A stretch of 54,940 nucleotides of DNA from an uncultured Ectothiorhodospiraceae bacterium (GCA_937867305.1 CALMKJ010000203.1:1-54940); one strand, 5' to 3'. Positions 18,369-32,934 are shown, numbered from the stretch's first letter. Notes: generated from the letters alone by a model not told the origin. Translations and numbers: made by a program.

Positions 18369-18929
18369 ATGACGACCCAGACGCCCAGTGCCCCGATCGC
18401 ACGCCACGGCTGGCGGCGCGCCGCCGTCCTGCTGCCCGGTCTGCTGCTGATCTCCGCTTGCTCCGGCGGCGACATGGACGACCTCAAGACCTACGTGGAA
18501 GAGGTCAAGTCCCGCAAGAGCCAGCGCATCGAGCCGCTCCCGGAGATCCGGGTTCCCGAGCTCTTCGCCTACCAGATGCACGACCGGCCAGACCCCTTCC
18601 GGCCCTTCGTGGAGGAGGCCCGTGAGGAGACCGGCAACACGTCGAACAAGGGGATCGCGCCGCCCGCCAACCACGTGAAGGAAGAGCTCGAGCAGTTTCC
18701 GCTCGACACCCTGCGAATGGTGGGGACGCTCCAGAAAGACGCCCAGAACTGGGGGCTGGTCACGGCACCCGACGGGGCCGTGCACCGGATCCAGCCGGGC
18801 AATTACATGGGCAAGAACTACGGGAAGATCACGCTGGTGGCGGATGACCGGGTCGAGCTGGTCGAGATCGTCCCGGACGGGATGGGCGGCTGGCAGGAGC
18901 GCGCCGCCCGCCTCGACCTCAGCGAATAG
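18369..18929 (+). CDS. pilP: Type IV pilus lipoprotein PilP
   Basis: 186 residues. The signal peptide ends in a lipobox LISAC, with Cys31 as the lipidated residue. A flexible region with GGDMDDLKTYVEEVKSRKSQ and IEPLPEIRVPELFAYQMHDR PD-type sequence leads to the C-terminal beta-sandwich: FPLDTLRMVGTLQKDAQNWG, GAVHRIQPGNYMGKNYGKIT and VELVEIVPDGMGGWQERAAR. This is the HR domain that contacts the N0 domain of PilQ. PilP bridges the PilNO inner-membrane complex to the secretin. There is a 21-bp gap to pilQ, with GGGGGG before its start. Confidence 0.97.
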   Translation: MTTQTPSAPIARHGWRRAAVLLPGLLLISACSGGDMDDLKTYVEEVKSRKSQRIEPLPEIRVPELFAYQMHDRPDPFRPFVEEAREETGNTSNKGIAPPANHVKEELEQFPLDTLRMVGTLQKDAQNWGLVTAPDGAVHRIQPGNYMGKNYGKITLVADDRVELVEIVPDGMGGWQERAARLDLSE

Positions 18930-18950
18930 GCATTTGGGGGGGCTCACGCG

Positions 18951-21095
18951 ATGACGACGAAAATTGCCTCGGCTGATCGGCGCGCCTCGGCGGGGAATGC
19001 GCCGGCTTGCCGGCGGCCCCACGGCCGGGCCTTTCTCGCCGGTGTCCTGGGCTGGCTCGCCCTGGCGTGGACCGCCCCCGCCAGCGCGGCGACCCTCGAC
19101 GCGATGAGCTACTCCTCGCTTCCGGGCGACCGGGTGCAGGTGAAGCTCACCCTCTCGGAGCCCCCGGCGCAGCCGGCGAACTTTGCCATCGACAACCCCG
19201 CGCGCATCGCCCTCGACTTTCCCGGGGTCGGCCTGAACGTGGCCCAGAAATCCCAGCCCATCGGGGTCGGCATGGCGCGCAACGTGACCGCCGTCGAGGC
19301 GGGCGGGCGCACGCGCGTGGTCCTGAACCTCGTGAGGCTCGTCCCCTACGACGTGAAGGTCGACGGCAACGAGGTCCTCCTGACCCTGGAGGGTGCGGGC
19401 GGGGAGCCCGCGGTCACCCCCGCGCGGCGCCTGGCGACCACCGCCAGGGCCGCGGCCGGAGGGCCGCGCAGCGTGGACAACGTGGACTTCCGCCGCGGGG
19501 CCTCGGGCGAGGGGCGCGTGCTCGTGACCCTCTCGGACCCCGCCGTCGTGGTCGACAGCCGCGAGGAGGGCGGGAAGATCATCATCGACTTCCTCAACGC
19601 GTCCGCGCCCGATCGGGTGCAGCGCAAGCTCGACGTCGTGGACTTCGCCACACCCGTGACCCTGGTGGAGACGGTGGGCCGCAAGGACCGGGTGCGGATG
19701 ACCATCACGCCCAAGGGGCCGTACGAGTACCTCACCTACCAATCGGACAACCTCTTCACGGCGGAGGTCCGGCCGGTCACCAAGGAGGAAGACGAGAACG
19801 CCCGCAAGCCGAAGGGCGCCTACACGGGCGAGCGGCTCTCGCTCAACTTCCAGAACATCGAGGTGCGGGCGGTGCTCCAGCTGCTCGCCGACTTCACGGG
19901 CCTCAATCTGGTGGCGAGCGACACCGTGACCGGCGCGCTCACGCTGCGGCTGAAGAACGTGCCCTGGGACCAGGCCCTGGAGATCATCCTGAAGTCCAAG
20001 GGGCTCGCGATGCGCCAGGCGGGCAACGTGATCATGGTCGCCCCCACCGAGGAGATCGCGGCCCGCGAGAAGCTCGAGCTCGAGGCGCAGCGCCAGATCG
20101 AGGAGCTGTCCCCGCTCACCACGGAGTTCATCCGCGTCAACTACGCCAAGGCCCAGGAGATCGCGGCCCTGCTGAAGGCGGACAAGAACTCGCTGCTCTC
20201 GCCCCGGGGCAACGTGACCATCGACGAGCGCACCAACACCCTGCTGGTGCGCGACACGGCCGAGAACCTGGCGAACATCCGCCGGGTGCTCACCGAGCTC
20301 GACATCCCCGTGCGGCAGGTCCTGATCGAGTCCCGCATCGTCATCGCGGACGACAAATTCACCAAGGACCTGGGGGTGAAGTTCGGGTACAGCAAGTACA
20401 CGACCTTCGACGGTGACAGGTTCCTCGGCTGGGGCGGCAAGAAGCCGGGAGACACGGACTACGGCGGCACGGTCTCCTACGAGACGAACGGGAAGGAAAA
20501 CTACATCGTCGACCTGGCGAATCTCTCGCCCCTCGCCAAGGGCGCCGCCTTCGGTCTGGCGGTCGGCAAGATCGGGAGCTGGATGCTGCAGCTCGAGCTC
20601 GAGGCGCTGCAGGTGGAGGGCCGCGGCGAGGTCCTCTCCAACCCGCGGGTGCTCACGGCGAACCGCAAGGAGGCGCTGATCGAGCAGGGCACCGAGATTC
20701 CCTACCAGGAGGCCACCTCGAGCGGCGCCACCTCGACCCAGTTCAAGAAGGCGGTGCTCTCCCTGCGGGTCACGCCGCAGATCACCCCGGACGACCGCAT
20801 CATCATGGACCTGAAGGTCAACAAGGACTCCGTGGGCGCGCAGACGTTCAACGGCGTTCCCACGGTGGACACCAAGACCGTCGACACGCAGGTCCTGGTC
20901 AGCCACGGCGAGACCGTCGTGCTGGGCGGCATCTACGAGCGCACCCAGCGCAACCAGGTCGAGCGCGTGCCGTTCTTCAGCGAGATCCCGGTGGTCGGGC
21001 ACCTCTTCCGCAACAACAGCCAGCGCGACGACAAGACCGAGCTGCTGGTGTTCGTGACCCCGCGCGTGATGAAGGAGTCGCTCTCCGCCCGCTGA
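18951..21095 (+). CDS. pilQ: Type IV pilus outer-membrane secretin PilQ
   Basis: 714 residues. The signal peptide (VLGWLALAWTAPASAATLDA) ends near residue 46. Two AMIN-type peptidoglycan-binding regions follow (about 50-130 and 165-260), then a secretin/TonB short N-terminal domain (GERLSLNFQNIEVRAVLQLL), an N1 domain (FIRVNYAKAQEIAALLKADK) and the secretin barrel domain with VLSNPRVLTANRKEALIEQG, the TEIPYQEATSSG gate region and VPFFSEIPVVGHLF near the end. It forms the outer-membrane pore through which pili extend. It is the last gene of the pil operon and is followed by a strong hairpin at 21167-21196. Confidence 0.98.
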   Translation: MTTKIASADRRASAGNAPACRRPHGRAFLAGVLGWLALAWTAPASAATLDAMSYSSLPGDRVQVKLTLSEPPAQPANFAIDNPARIALDFPGVGLNVAQKSQPIGVGMARNVTAVEAGGRTRVVLNLVRLVPYDVKVDGNEVLLTLEGAGGEPAVTPARRLATTARAAAGGPRSVDNVDFRRGASGEGRVLVTLSDPAVVVDSREEGGKIIIDFLNASAPDRVQRKLDVVDFATPVTLVETVGRKDRVRMTITPKGPYEYLTYQSDNLFTAEVRPVTKEEDENARKPKGAYTGERLSLNFQNIEVRAVLQLLADFTGLNLVASDTVTGALTLRLKNVPWDQALEIILKSKGLAMRQAGNVIMVAPTEEIAAREKLELEAQRQIEELSPLTTEFIRVNYAKAQEIAALLKADKNSLLSPRGNVTIDERTNTLLVRDTAENLANIRRVLTELDIPVRQVLIESRIVIADDKFTKDLGVKFGYSKYTTFDGDRFLGWGGKKPGDTDYGGTVSYETNGKENYIVDLANLSPLAKGAAFGLAVGKIGSWMLQLELEALQVEGRGEVLSNPRVLTANRKEALIEQGTEIPYQEATSSGATSTQFKKAVLSLRVTPQITPDDRIIMDLKVNKDSVGAQTFNGVPTVDTKTVDTQVLVSHGETVVLGGIYERTQRNQVERVPFFSEIPVVGHLFRNNSQRDDKTELLVFVTPRVMKESLSAR

Positions 21096-21166
21096 CACCG
21101 GCGTCCTCCTGGCGACGCGCACGGCGCGGACCCGCTCCTCACTGCCGGGCCGGCCCCAACCCTCGC

Positions 21167-21196
21167 CGGCGGAGGCCCCCCACGGGGCCTCCGCCG
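21167..21196 (+). terminator. Strong GC-rich hairpin after pilQ
   Basis: CGGCGGAGGCCCC and GGGGCCTCCGCCG form a perfect 13-bp stem around a four-base loop, 71 bp after the pilQ stop and 75 bp before aroK. The bases after it (CGTCCTCCCTTCC) are pyrimidine-rich but not a true T-tract. It is probably the end of the pil transcript, or an attenuating hairpin before aroK. Confidence 0.55.
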
Positions 21197-21271
21197 CGTC
21201 CTCCCTTCCGCGGGGCAGCGGGTTCCTTGGATGGCTTGTCCCGGGGCCGGGCCTGGGGGAGGATCGCGCCC

Positions 21272-21790
21272 ATGAAGGGGGCAACCAACGTCTTTCTGGT
21301 AGGGCCCATGGGGGCCGGGAAGAGCACCATCGGGCGCCACCTGGCGCGCGTGCTCGGCCAGCGCTTCGTCGACGCAGACCGGGAGATCGAGGCCAGGACC
21401 GGTGCGAGCATCTCCCTCATCTTCGACCTGGAGGGCGAGGCGGGCTTCCGGCGACGTGAGAGCGCGGTCATCGCCGAGCTGGCCGCAGGCGAGGGGCTGG
21501 TCGTCGCCACCGGCGGCGGCGCCGTCCTCGACCCCGGCAACCGGGCCGCGCTGCGCCAGCGGGGCACCGTCGTCTACCTGCACGCCCCGCTCGAGGTCCT
21601 GATCCGGCGGACGCGCCGGGATCGGGACCGGCCGCTGCTGCAGACCGCGGACCCGCAGGCGAGCCTGGAACGGATCGTCCGCGACCGCGACCCCTTGTAC
21701 CGCGAGGTTGCGGACCTCGTGATCGAGACCGATCATCGCAGCGTCCCCAGCGTCGTGAGCGAGGTGGCCCGCAGGCTCTCCGCCCTATGA
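21272..21790 (+). CDS. aroK: Shikimate kinase
   Basis: 172 residues from the ATG at 21272, which has GGGGGAGG about 10 bp upstream; the longer ATG at 21227 is less likely. Walker A is GPMGAGKST, the shikimate-binding and lid features are [21 protein letters not shown] and [13 protein letters not shown], and the lid arginines are in [12 protein letters not shown]. It phosphorylates shikimate at the 3-hydroxyl with ATP in the aromatic amino-acid pathway. It overlaps aroB by 4 bp, and aroK-aroB after pilQ is the standard gammaproteobacterial order. Confidence 0.97.
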   Translation: MKGATNVFLVGPMGAGKSTIGRHLARVLGQRFVDADREIEARTGASISLIFDLEGEAGFRRRESAVIAELAAGEGLVVATGGGAVLDPGNRAALRQRGTVVYLHAPLEVLIRRTRRDRDRPLLQTADPQASLERIVRDRDPLYREVADLVIETDHRSVPSVVSEVARRLSAL

Positions 21791-22860
21791 AGACCCTACG
21801 CGTCGAGCTCGGCCCGCGCAGCTACCCCATCCACATCGGTCCCGGCCTGCTGGGGCGGGCCGACCTCGTCGTTCCCCACCTCGCGGGGCGTCAGGTGCTC
21901 GTGGTCACCAACGAGGTCGTCGCACCGCTCTACCTGGAGCGGGTGCTCGCCGCCTTCGAGGGGCTCGAGACGGCGACCGTCGTGCTCCCCGACGGCGAGG
22001 CGCACAAGAACCTCGAGAGCCTCACGCAGGTCTTCGACGCGCTGCTCGAGCACCGGCACGCCCGGGACACGACCGTGGTTGCCCTCGGCGGCGGGGTGGT
22101 GGGCGACCTGGCCGGTTTCGCGGCGGCCACCTACCAGCGGGGGGTAGCCTTCGTGCAGCTGCCCACCACGCTGCTGGCCCAGGTGGATTCGTCGGTCGGC
22201 GGGAAGACCGGCGTCAATCACCCGCGCGGCAAGAACATGATCGGGGCCTTCCACCAGCCGAGCTGCGTGCTCGCCGACACCGACACCCTCGCGACGCTGG
22301 ACGACCGCCAGCTGCGGGCAGGGGTGGCCGAGGTCATCAAGTACGGTCTCATCCGGGACCTGGACTTCTTCCTCTGGCTCGAGGACCACCTGGAGGGCGT
22401 GTTGCGCCGGGACGCGGACGCCCTCGCGACCGCCATCGAGCGCTCCTGCCGGAACAAGGCCCAGGTGGTGGCCAGCGACGAGCGGGAGACCGGGGTCCGC
22501 GCGCTCCTCAACCTGGGGCACACCTTCGGGCACGCCATCGAGACCGGCGTCGGCTACGGCGAGTGGCTCCACGGCGAGGCAGTCGCGGCCGGGATGTGCC
22601 TCGCCGCGGACCTCTCGGCCCGGCGGGGCTGGCTGGCGCCCACGGACCGGGAGCGGGTGCGCGCCCTGGTGGCCCGGGCCGGTCTTCCGACCCACCCTCC
22701 CGCGAGCCTCGGGGTCGACCGCTTCCTCGATCTCATGGCCGTGGACAAGAAGGTCCGGGGCGGTCGCCTGCGGCTGGTGCTGCTGCGGGACATCGGTGAG
22801 GCGGTGCTCACCGACGAATTCGACCCCGGGCTCCTGCGCGCCACCCTTGAAGCGGGCTGA
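21787..22860 (+). CDS. aroB: 3-dehydroquinate synthase
   Basis: 357 residues, normal length. The NAD-binding and active-site motifs are complete: [61 protein letters not shown], and the metal ligands in [20 protein letters not shown] and [13 protein letters not shown]. It converts 3-deoxy-D-arabino-heptulosonate 7-phosphate to 3-dehydroquinate using NAD and a divalent metal. The start overlaps the aroK stop (ATGA), so the two are probably translated together. Confidence 0.98.
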   Translation: MKTLRVELGPRSYPIHIGPGLLGRADLVVPHLAGRQVLVVTNEVVAPLYLERVLAAFEGLETATVVLPDGEAHKNLESLTQVFDALLEHRHARDTTVVALGGGVVGDLAGFAAATYQRGVAFVQLPTTLLAQVDSSVGGKTGVNHPRGKNMIGAFHQPSCVLADTDTLATLDDRQLRAGVAEVIKYGLIRDLDFFLWLEDHLEGVLRRDADALATAIERSCRNKAQVVASDERETGVRALLNLGHTFGHAIETGVGYGEWLHGEAVAAGMCLAADLSARRGWLAPTDRERVRALVARAGLPTHPPASLGVDRFLDLMAVDKKVRGGRLRLVLLRDIGEAVLTDEFDPGLLRATLEAG

Positions 22861-22926
22861 GCCCGCGGGCAGAATCGGGGCGACGAGCCCTCCGCCGCCA
22901 CCCCCCCGGCCTCCGAGCCCATCCGC

Positions 22927-24111
22927 GTGACACCCGTGCGCCTGCCCACATCCCCCGGGGCCCAGCACCTTGCCCCCTACGCCTGCCGCGACGACCGCTC
23001 CCGCGGGCGCCGGTACCCCGAGCCCGCCCCTTCCTACCGGGGCGAATTCCAGCGGGACCGCGATCGCATCGTGCACTCCGCTGCGTTCCGCCGGCTCGAG
23101 TACAAGACGCAGGTCTTCGTGAGCCACGAAGGCGACATGTTCCGAACGCGGCTCACCCATTCCCTGGAGGTGGCCCAGATCAGCCGGACCATCGCCCGGG
23201 TCCTCGGCCTCAACGAAGACCTCTGCGAGGGCATCGCGCTCGCCCACGACCTGGGGCACACCCCCTTCGGGCACGCCGGCCAGGACGCCCTGAACACCTG
23301 CATGACCCCGTACGGAGGCTTCGAGCACAACCTCCAGTCCCTGCGCGTGGTCGACGTCCTGGAGGAGAAGTACGCGGAGTTCCCGGGGCTCAACCTCACC
23401 TTCGAGACCCGGGAGGGGATCCTGAAGCACTGCGCCCGGGAGCACGCCGCCGCGCTCGGCGACGTGGGTGAGCGCTTCCTCACGGGCCGTCAGCCGAGCC
23501 TGGAGGCGCAGGTCACCAACCGGGCCGACGAAATCGCCTACAACAGCCACGACGTGGACGACGGGCTGCGGGCGGGGTTTCTCACCGTGGAGCGGCTGCG
23601 CGAGACCGCCCTGTTCCGGGGCGCCCACGACGAGGTGCAGGGCCGCTGGCCCGGCCTGCCCCTGCGCAGGACCATCCACGAGGTCATCCGCCGCATGATC
23701 CACCGCCAGGTCGTCGACCTCGTCGACGCAACGGCCGCGGCGGTCGCCGAGCGTGGGCCGGACGGGGTAGACTCGATACGCGCCGCGGGCGAGCCGCTGG
23801 TCCGGTTCGGACCGGTCATGCACGAGCGGCACCTGGAGCTCAAGCGGTTCCTGAGCGAGCACCTGTACCGCCACTACCGCGTGCACCGGATGGCGCTGAA
23901 GGCGAGGCGCATCGTGCGCGAGCTCTTCGAGGCCTTCATGGCCGACCGCCGCATCCTGCCCCCGGATTCCCAGGCACACCTCCGGGAGCTGGAGGAGCGC
24001 GAGGGGCCGAGTGGCGCCGCCCGGGGTATCGCCGACTACGTGGCCGGGATGACCGACCGCTTCGCAATACGGGAGCACGCCCGCATCTACCAGCCGACGG
24101 AGCTCACCTGA
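22927..24111 (+). CDS. dgt: Deoxyguanosinetriphosphate triphosphohydrolase-like protein (HD domain)
   Basis: 394 residues starting at GTG 22927. The HD-domain metal ligands are visible: His in TRLTHSLEVAQISRTIARVL, the HD pair in ALAHDLGHTPFGHAGQDAL, and Asp in NRADEIAYNSHDVDDGL. The N-terminal FQRDRDRIVHSAAFRRLEYK is the characteristic dGTPase-like signature. Members hydrolyse dNTPs to nucleoside and triphosphate; this shorter form belongs to the dGTPase-like type 2 group rather than E. coli Dgt (505 residues), so substrate preference is uncertain. It stands between aroB (66 bp) and damX (15 bp), all co-directional. Confidence 0.93.
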   Translation: MTPVRLPTSPGAQHLAPYACRDDRSRGRRYPEPAPSYRGEFQRDRDRIVHSAAFRRLEYKTQVFVSHEGDMFRTRLTHSLEVAQISRTIARVLGLNEDLCEGIALAHDLGHTPFGHAGQDALNTCMTPYGGFEHNLQSLRVVDVLEEKYAEFPGLNLTFETREGILKHCAREHAAALGDVGERFLTGRQPSLEAQVTNRADEIAYNSHDVDDGLRAGFLTVERLRETALFRGAHDEVQGRWPGLPLRRTIHEVIRRMIHRQVVDLVDATAAAVAERGPDGVDSIRAAGEPLVRFGPVMHERHLELKRFLSEHLYRHYRVHRMALKARRIVRELFEAFMADRRILPPDSQAHLRELEEREGPSGAARGIADYVAGMTDRFAIREHARIYQPTELT

Positions 24112-24126
24112 GGGGTGCACACATCG

Positions 24127-25716
24127 ATGCCCACGGACTGGATCCAGCACTTCGGGCTGCGTGAAGACCCGTTCAGCAGCGGCGACGAGCCGTTCTTCCT
24201 CACGCCGCAGCTCAACCAGCGAGTCAACCTCATCCTGCACCTGGTGCAGTACAGCGACCAGATGCTGGTGGTCACCGGACCGCGGGGCAGCGGGAAGACG
24301 GCGCTCATCGGCCGCCTGCTGAGTGACGCGGGGCCGCGCTGGCGGGCGTGCCTCCTCGAGGCCGGTGCGGAGATGGACGCCGGACTCCTGCTGTCCGAGG
24401 TCCTGGCGGGGTTCGGCCTGCCCGAGCGCAGCGCCACCACGGGAGACCCGGTGTCGGCGCTCGAGGCCTACCTCGCGGGGTTGCGAAAGGGCGCCATGCG
24501 GCCCGTGCTGGTGGTCGACGAGGCCCACCTCCTGCCGACGACCAGCATCGACCCGCTCGTTCGGCTCGCGGGGGAGCGCAAGCGGCTGGGGCTCGCGGTC
24601 GTCCTGTTCGGGGAGCCGCCGCTGCTGGAGCGCGTGAGCCGCAGCGTCGGCGGCGGGCTGCTGCACGTCGTCGACATCCCGGCGCTCACCGAAGAGCAGG
24701 TGGGCGAGTACCTGGACCTGCGCCTCGGCTGGGCGGGCCTGAAGGGTCGTCGACCGTTCAACGGCGAGGCCATACGGGTCCTCTGGAAGAGCTCCCGGGG
24801 ACTGCCCGGGGTGCTGAATCAAGCCGCCGCCCGGTTCCTGGCCAATCGCGCGGAAGCGGGGCCGGGCGGGGTGCTCGGCATCCTCCGGCCCATCGGTCGG
24901 TGGCTCGGCCGCAACCGCAAGCTGGTGGCCGCGGCGGCCGGCGTGGTGGGGGTGTCCGCCCTCGCCGGGGCGGCGGCGTGGCTGATCGCCGCGAGCGAGC
25001 CGGTTCCGACGGTCGCCACCACCATCCCCCTGCGCGAGGGCTCCAACCGTGGGACGGAGCCGGTGCAACCCCGGGTGAGGGAGCCCCGCGCACAGCCCGT
25101 GCCCCCGACGTCCGCCACGTTTCCGCCGGTCTCGCCCGAGGCGGCCCGCGCCCTGCAGCAGCGCCCACCCGCGCGGCCGCCGGAGACGCAGCGCCCCCCC
25201 CAGGGCCCGCCGGAGGTCACCGAGACCGCCCGTCCGTCACCCGGCCCGGCCAGCGAGCGTACGCCGCGGCCGGCTCCAACAACCCAGCCGGCCCAGCCGC
25301 CCCAACTCGCCCAAGCGGCCCAGCCGACCCCACCGGCCCAGCCGGCACCACCGCCGCCCGCCAGGCCGGCTCCGACCAGGCCGGAGCCCACTCCGTCGGA
25401 CGCACCTCGGCTGGACGAGTCGTGGCTGCTCGCACAGTCCCCTGACAACTTCACGGTGCAGCTGTTCGGGTCCCACGACCGCTACGCCGCGGAGCGCTTC
25501 AAGGAGGGCGTTCGGGTCAAGGAGCGGCTGGCGGTGTACCGAACGAGCCGCGACGGTAAGGACTGGTTCGTGGTGGTGGCAGGCAGTCACTCCACGCGCG
25601 AGGCCGCCCAACGGGCCATCCAGGGCCTCCCCGCGGAGGTCAAGCGCAACAACCCCTGGCCGCGCAGTCTCGCCTCGGTGCAGGAGAGCATCCGGCAGGT
25701 CAGCCGGAAGAACTGA
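24127..25716 (+). CDS. damX: DamX-like cell division protein: AAA ATPase + transmembrane + SPOR
   Basis: 529 residues from the ATG at 24127, preceded by GAGGGG at an acceptable distance; a GTG at 24115 would leave no space for a binding site. An N-terminal GspA-like AAA ATPase (residues 1-255, Walker A GPRGSGKT, Walker B VLVVDEAHLL) is followed by one transmembrane helix (about 264-289, KLVAAAAGVVGVSALAGAAA), a roughly 140-residue Pro/Ala/Gln-rich linker, and a C-terminal SPOR domain (about 435-515: NFTVQLFGSHDRYAAERFKE ... WFVVVAGSHSTREAAQRAI). E. coli DamX lacks an active ATPase but shares the TM-SPOR plan; many other gammaproteobacteria have this full form between aroB and gltB. It likely binds septal glycan during division. 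Confidence 0.92.
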   Translation: MPTDWIQHFGLREDPFSSGDEPFFLTPQLNQRVNLILHLVQYSDQMLVVTGPRGSGKTALIGRLLSDAGPRWRACLLEAGAEMDAGLLLSEVLAGFGLPERSATTGDPVSALEAYLAGLRKGAMRPVLVVDEAHLLPTTSIDPLVRLAGERKRLGLAVVLFGEPPLLERVSRSVGGGLLHVVDIPALTEEQVGEYLDLRLGWAGLKGRRPFNGEAIRVLWKSSRGLPGVLNQAAARFLANRAEAGPGGVLGILRPIGRWLGRNRKLVAAAAGVVGVSALAGAAAWLIAASEPVPTVATTIPLREGSNRGTEPVQPRVREPRAQPVPPTSATFPPVSPEAARALQQRPPARPPETQRPPQGPPEVTETARPSPGPASERTPRPAPTTQPAQPPQLAQAAQPTPPAQPAPPPPARPAPTRPEPTPSDAPRLDESWLLAQSPDNFTVQLFGSHDRYAAERFKEGVRVKERLAVYRTSRDGKDWFVVVAGSHSTREAAQRAIQGLPAEVKRNNPWPRSLASVQESIRQVSRKN

Positions 25717-25731
25717 GCCCCGCCGAGGCGC

Positions 25732-26535
25732 CTAGGAGTCCTCGGGACCCCTGTCCTCACGCCGGAAGAGCTGGGCGATCCCCCCCTTGGCCCGGCTGCG
25801 CGCCCGGTCTCCGGCCAGCTCGATCGCCTTGCGCCGGGCGTCGACGTACAGGCGCCGCTGCAACTGACCGCGCACCTCCTCCGGCACGTGGAATCCGGTG
25901 AGCTCGTTCAGCCGGTTCGGCTCGCGCAGGACCGCCTTCTCCACCTCGGCCAGGAGGTCGGCGTCCACCCGCTCCGGCGGAAGGGGATAGCTCGCGCGCC
26001 CGAGCCGCTCGAGGTTCCAGACGTGCAGACGCAGCCCGCCGCGCTCGACATCCACGTCGAAGGTCAGGCTGACCGGGACCACCGGCGCCACGTGGATTGC
26101 GAGATGGACCTCGCCGTTCGGGCCGGCAGCCCCGGAGCGGTGGTACTTCTCGCTCACGGTGAAGGGGATGCCATGACGCTGCAGGTATTCGACGTGGTGG
26201 GTGACGGCCGCCCGCGAAGACACCACCTCGCGGGCCTTGCCCTCCTCGCCCCGGCAGACGAAGTGCAGCGAAAGGGGGTGCTTGCGCCCTGCCGGGGGGA
26301 AGTCGAGCCGATACTCACCCTGGAGCAGGGACTTCAGCTCCGCGAACCCTTCAATCCGGTAGCTGGCGTGCACCTCGCGGGGAAAGTAGGTCAGGCGCGC
26401 GTTCAGGTCGTACAGGAACTTGCGCACCCGCTGCAGCGGCTCCTCCACGCGGCGCCAGAACTCCGCACGGGCCTCCGGGGCACTGCCGGCGGGGGCCGCC
26501 AGGGAGGATTCCTCGGAAATCCGGTCAGCGCTCAC
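25732..26535 (-). CDS. Conserved protein of unknown function between damX and gltB
   Basis: 267 residues if the GTG at 26535 ([14 protein letters not shown]) is the start; the frame is open further upstream to 26772 but that part is Arg/Pro-rich and would cover the gltB leader. No signal peptide or membrane helix is evident. Visible features are a helical segment ([20 protein letters not shown]), a beta-rich middle ([40 protein letters not shown]) and a basic C-terminal helix ([20 protein letters not shown]). I do not recognise the family. It is convergent with damX (15-bp gap) and divergent from gltB, which interrupts the otherwise co-directional aroB-damX-gltB block. Confidence 0.75.
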   Translation of the reverse strand: MSADRISEESSLAAPAGSAPEARAEFWRRVEEPLQRVRKFLYDLNARLTYFPREVHASYRIEGFAELKSLLQGEYRLDFPPAGRKHPLSLHFVCRGEEGKAREVVSSRAAVTHHVEYLQRHGIPFTVSEKYHRSGAAGPNGEVHLAIHVAPVVPVSLTFDVDVERGGLRLHVWNLERLGRASYPLPPERVDADLLAEVEKAVLREPNRLNELTGFHVPEEVRGQLQRRLYVDARRKAIELAGDRARSRAKGGIAQLFRREDRGPEDS

Positions 26536-26783
26536 GAACGCAGGGTGCTCGCAGGGTCGGTCGCCGTCTCTATAGCGTACACGCTCACGAATCCTGCACT
26601 GAAGCGCCGCCAGGCGCGCCAGTCGGGGCTGGCGTGGCGGAGGGTTCTTCATTAGTCTCTTCACCCCCTGCGCGCAGGAACGCCCGTCTCGCCTCCCCCG
26701 TGGGCAAAGAAAGGACACGGAGGGGCCGGGGCGACCGCCGTTCCCCGCGCGCTGACCAACGCAAGCTGCCAATGGGGTCCCCT
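26536..26783. other. Divergent intergenic region with two palindromes
   Basis: The region separates the unknown minus-strand gene from gltB. It contains AGCGT-AC-ACGCT (26574-26585) directly beside CTCTATAG, and a perfect 12-bp palindrome CCTGCGCGCAGG (26667-26678). Either could be an operator for one of the two genes. I found no promoter pair with proper spacing and no known regulator site. Confidence 0.35.
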
Positions 26784-31424
<4,641 letters not shown>

Positions 31425-31427
31425 GCG

Positions 31428-32861
31428 ATGGGCAAGCCCACGGGGTTCATGGAGATCAGCCGTCAGGACCGGGGCCAGGCGCCGGTCGCCGACCGCATCC
31501 ACCACTATCGGGAGTTCGTGATCCCCCTCTCCGACGAGGAGGTCGGCAAGCAGGGCGCGCGCTGCATGGACTGCGGCATCCCCTTCTGTCACAACGGCTG
31601 CCCGCTGAACAACCTGATCCCGGACTGGAACGACCTCGTCTACCGGGGTAACTGGCGGCGCGCCCTCGAGGTGCTCCACGCCACCAACAACTTCCCCGAG
31701 CTCACCGGCCGCGTCTGCCCCGCGCCCTGCGAGGCGTCCTGCACGCTCAACATCAACGACAAGCCGGTGGCCATCAAGACGATCGAGTGCGCGATCATCG
31801 ACAGGGCCTGGGAGGAGGGCTGGATCGAGCCCCACATCCCGAGCCATCGCACGGGCATGCGGGTCGCGGTGGTCGGCTCCGGCCCCGCCGGCCTCGCCTG
31901 CGCCCAGCAGCTCGCCCGCGCCGGCCACAAGGTGCATGTGTACGAGAAGCACGACCGGATCGGCGGTCTGCTGCGCTACGGGATCCCCGATTTCAAGATG
32001 GAGAAGCACCTGATCGACCGCCGCATCTCCCAGATGCACGCCGAGGGCGTCAACTTCCACCCCCTGACGCACGTGGGCGTCGACTATCCGGCGAAGCGGT
32101 TGCTGGACGAGTTCGACGCCGTCGTGCTCGCCGGCGGGTCGGAGAGGCCCCGGGACCTCCAGGTCCCCGGGCGGGAGCTCGGGGGGATCCTGTTCGCGCT
32201 CGACTTCCTGCCCCTGCAGAACCGGCGCGTCGCGGGCGACCGCGTGAGCGGCGTCACCGCGGCGGGCAAGAACGTCGTGGTGATCGGCGGCGGCGACACC
32301 GGCTCGGACTGCATCGGAACCTCCGTGCGCCAGGGGGCGCTCTCCATCACGCAGCTCGAGATCCTGCCGCGGCCGCCGGAGCACGAGGACAAGCCCCTCA
32401 CCTGGCCCCTCTGGCCGAATAAGCTGCGCACCTCGTCCTCCCACGAGGAGGGGGCGAGGCGCGAGTGGGCGGTCTCCACGAAGGCCTTCCACGGCGAGAA
32501 CGGGCACGTCACCCACATGACCGTGGTCCGGGTCGACTGGCAGAAGGACGGGGCCGGCAACTGGCGGATGGCCGAGGTCCCCGGCAGCGAATTCACGCTG
32601 AAGGCCGATCTCGTCCTCCTCGCCATGGGCTTCGCGCACCCCGTGCACGAGGGACTCCTGGCGGAGGTGGGCGTCGCGCTCGACCCCCGGGGCAACGTGC
32701 GAGCCGACACCGTCGGCTACCAGACCTCGGTTCCCCGCGTCTTCGCCGCGGGCGACATGCGCCGGGGTCAGTCTCTGGTGGTCTGGGCCATCCGCGAGGG
32801 GCGCCAGTGCGCCCGCGCGGTGGACGAGTTCCTGATGGGGCGGTCCGAGCTGCCGGGGTAG
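31428..32861 (+). CDS. gltD: Glutamate synthase, small subunit
   Basis: 477 residues. The N-terminal cysteines for two 4Fe-4S clusters are in [17 protein letters not shown] and [15 protein letters not shown]. The FAD-binding motif is [19 protein letters not shown] and the NADPH motif is [20 protein letters not shown]. The C-terminal FAD contact is [20 protein letters not shown]. It passes electrons from NADPH to GltB. The gene is 3 bp downstream of gltB and the gltB-gltD pair is followed by hemE, as in many gammaproteobacteria. Confidence 0.98.
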   Translation: MGKPTGFMEISRQDRGQAPVADRIHHYREFVIPLSDEEVGKQGARCMDCGIPFCHNGCPLNNLIPDWNDLVYRGNWRRALEVLHATNNFPELTGRVCPAPCEASCTLNINDKPVAIKTIECAIIDRAWEEGWIEPHIPSHRTGMRVAVVGSGPAGLACAQQLARAGHKVHVYEKHDRIGGLLRYGIPDFKMEKHLIDRRISQMHAEGVNFHPLTHVGVDYPAKRLLDEFDAVVLAGGSERPRDLQVPGRELGGILFALDFLPLQNRRVAGDRVSGVTAAGKNVVVIGGGDTGSDCIGTSVRQGALSITQLEILPRPPEHEDKPLTWPLWPNKLRTSSSHEEGARREWAVSTKAFHGENGHVTHMTVVRVDWQKDGAGNWRMAEVPGSEFTLKADLVLLAMGFAHPVHEGLLAEVGVALDPRGNVRADTVGYQTSVPRVFAAGDMRRGQSLVVWAIREGRQCARAVDEFLMGRSELPG

Positions 32862-32934
32862 CCTTGGGGTCGGGAGGCTCGCGCGGCGCCGGAGGTTCCG
32901 CGACAATGGGGGACCCGAGACTGCGGAAGGCGTC

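Noticed and set aside
17412-21284. 1,290-codon open frame on the minus strand
   Set aside because: It lies antisense to the well-supported pilN, pilO, pilP and pilQ genes. Its composition (His, Arg, Val, Leu, Asp rich) is that of a GC-rich shadow frame.
23034-23483. Minus-strand frame within dgt
   Set aside because: It is antisense to the HD-domain coding region and has no start signal or recognisable domain.
21796-25068. 1,090-codon open frame on the minus strand
   Set aside because: It is antisense to aroB, dgt and damX and shows no recognisable domain.
26634-26783. Upstream extension of gltB by 50 codons
   Set aside because: The Arg-rich extension is not family-like and the ATG at 26784 leaves a typical short propeptide before the catalytic Cys.
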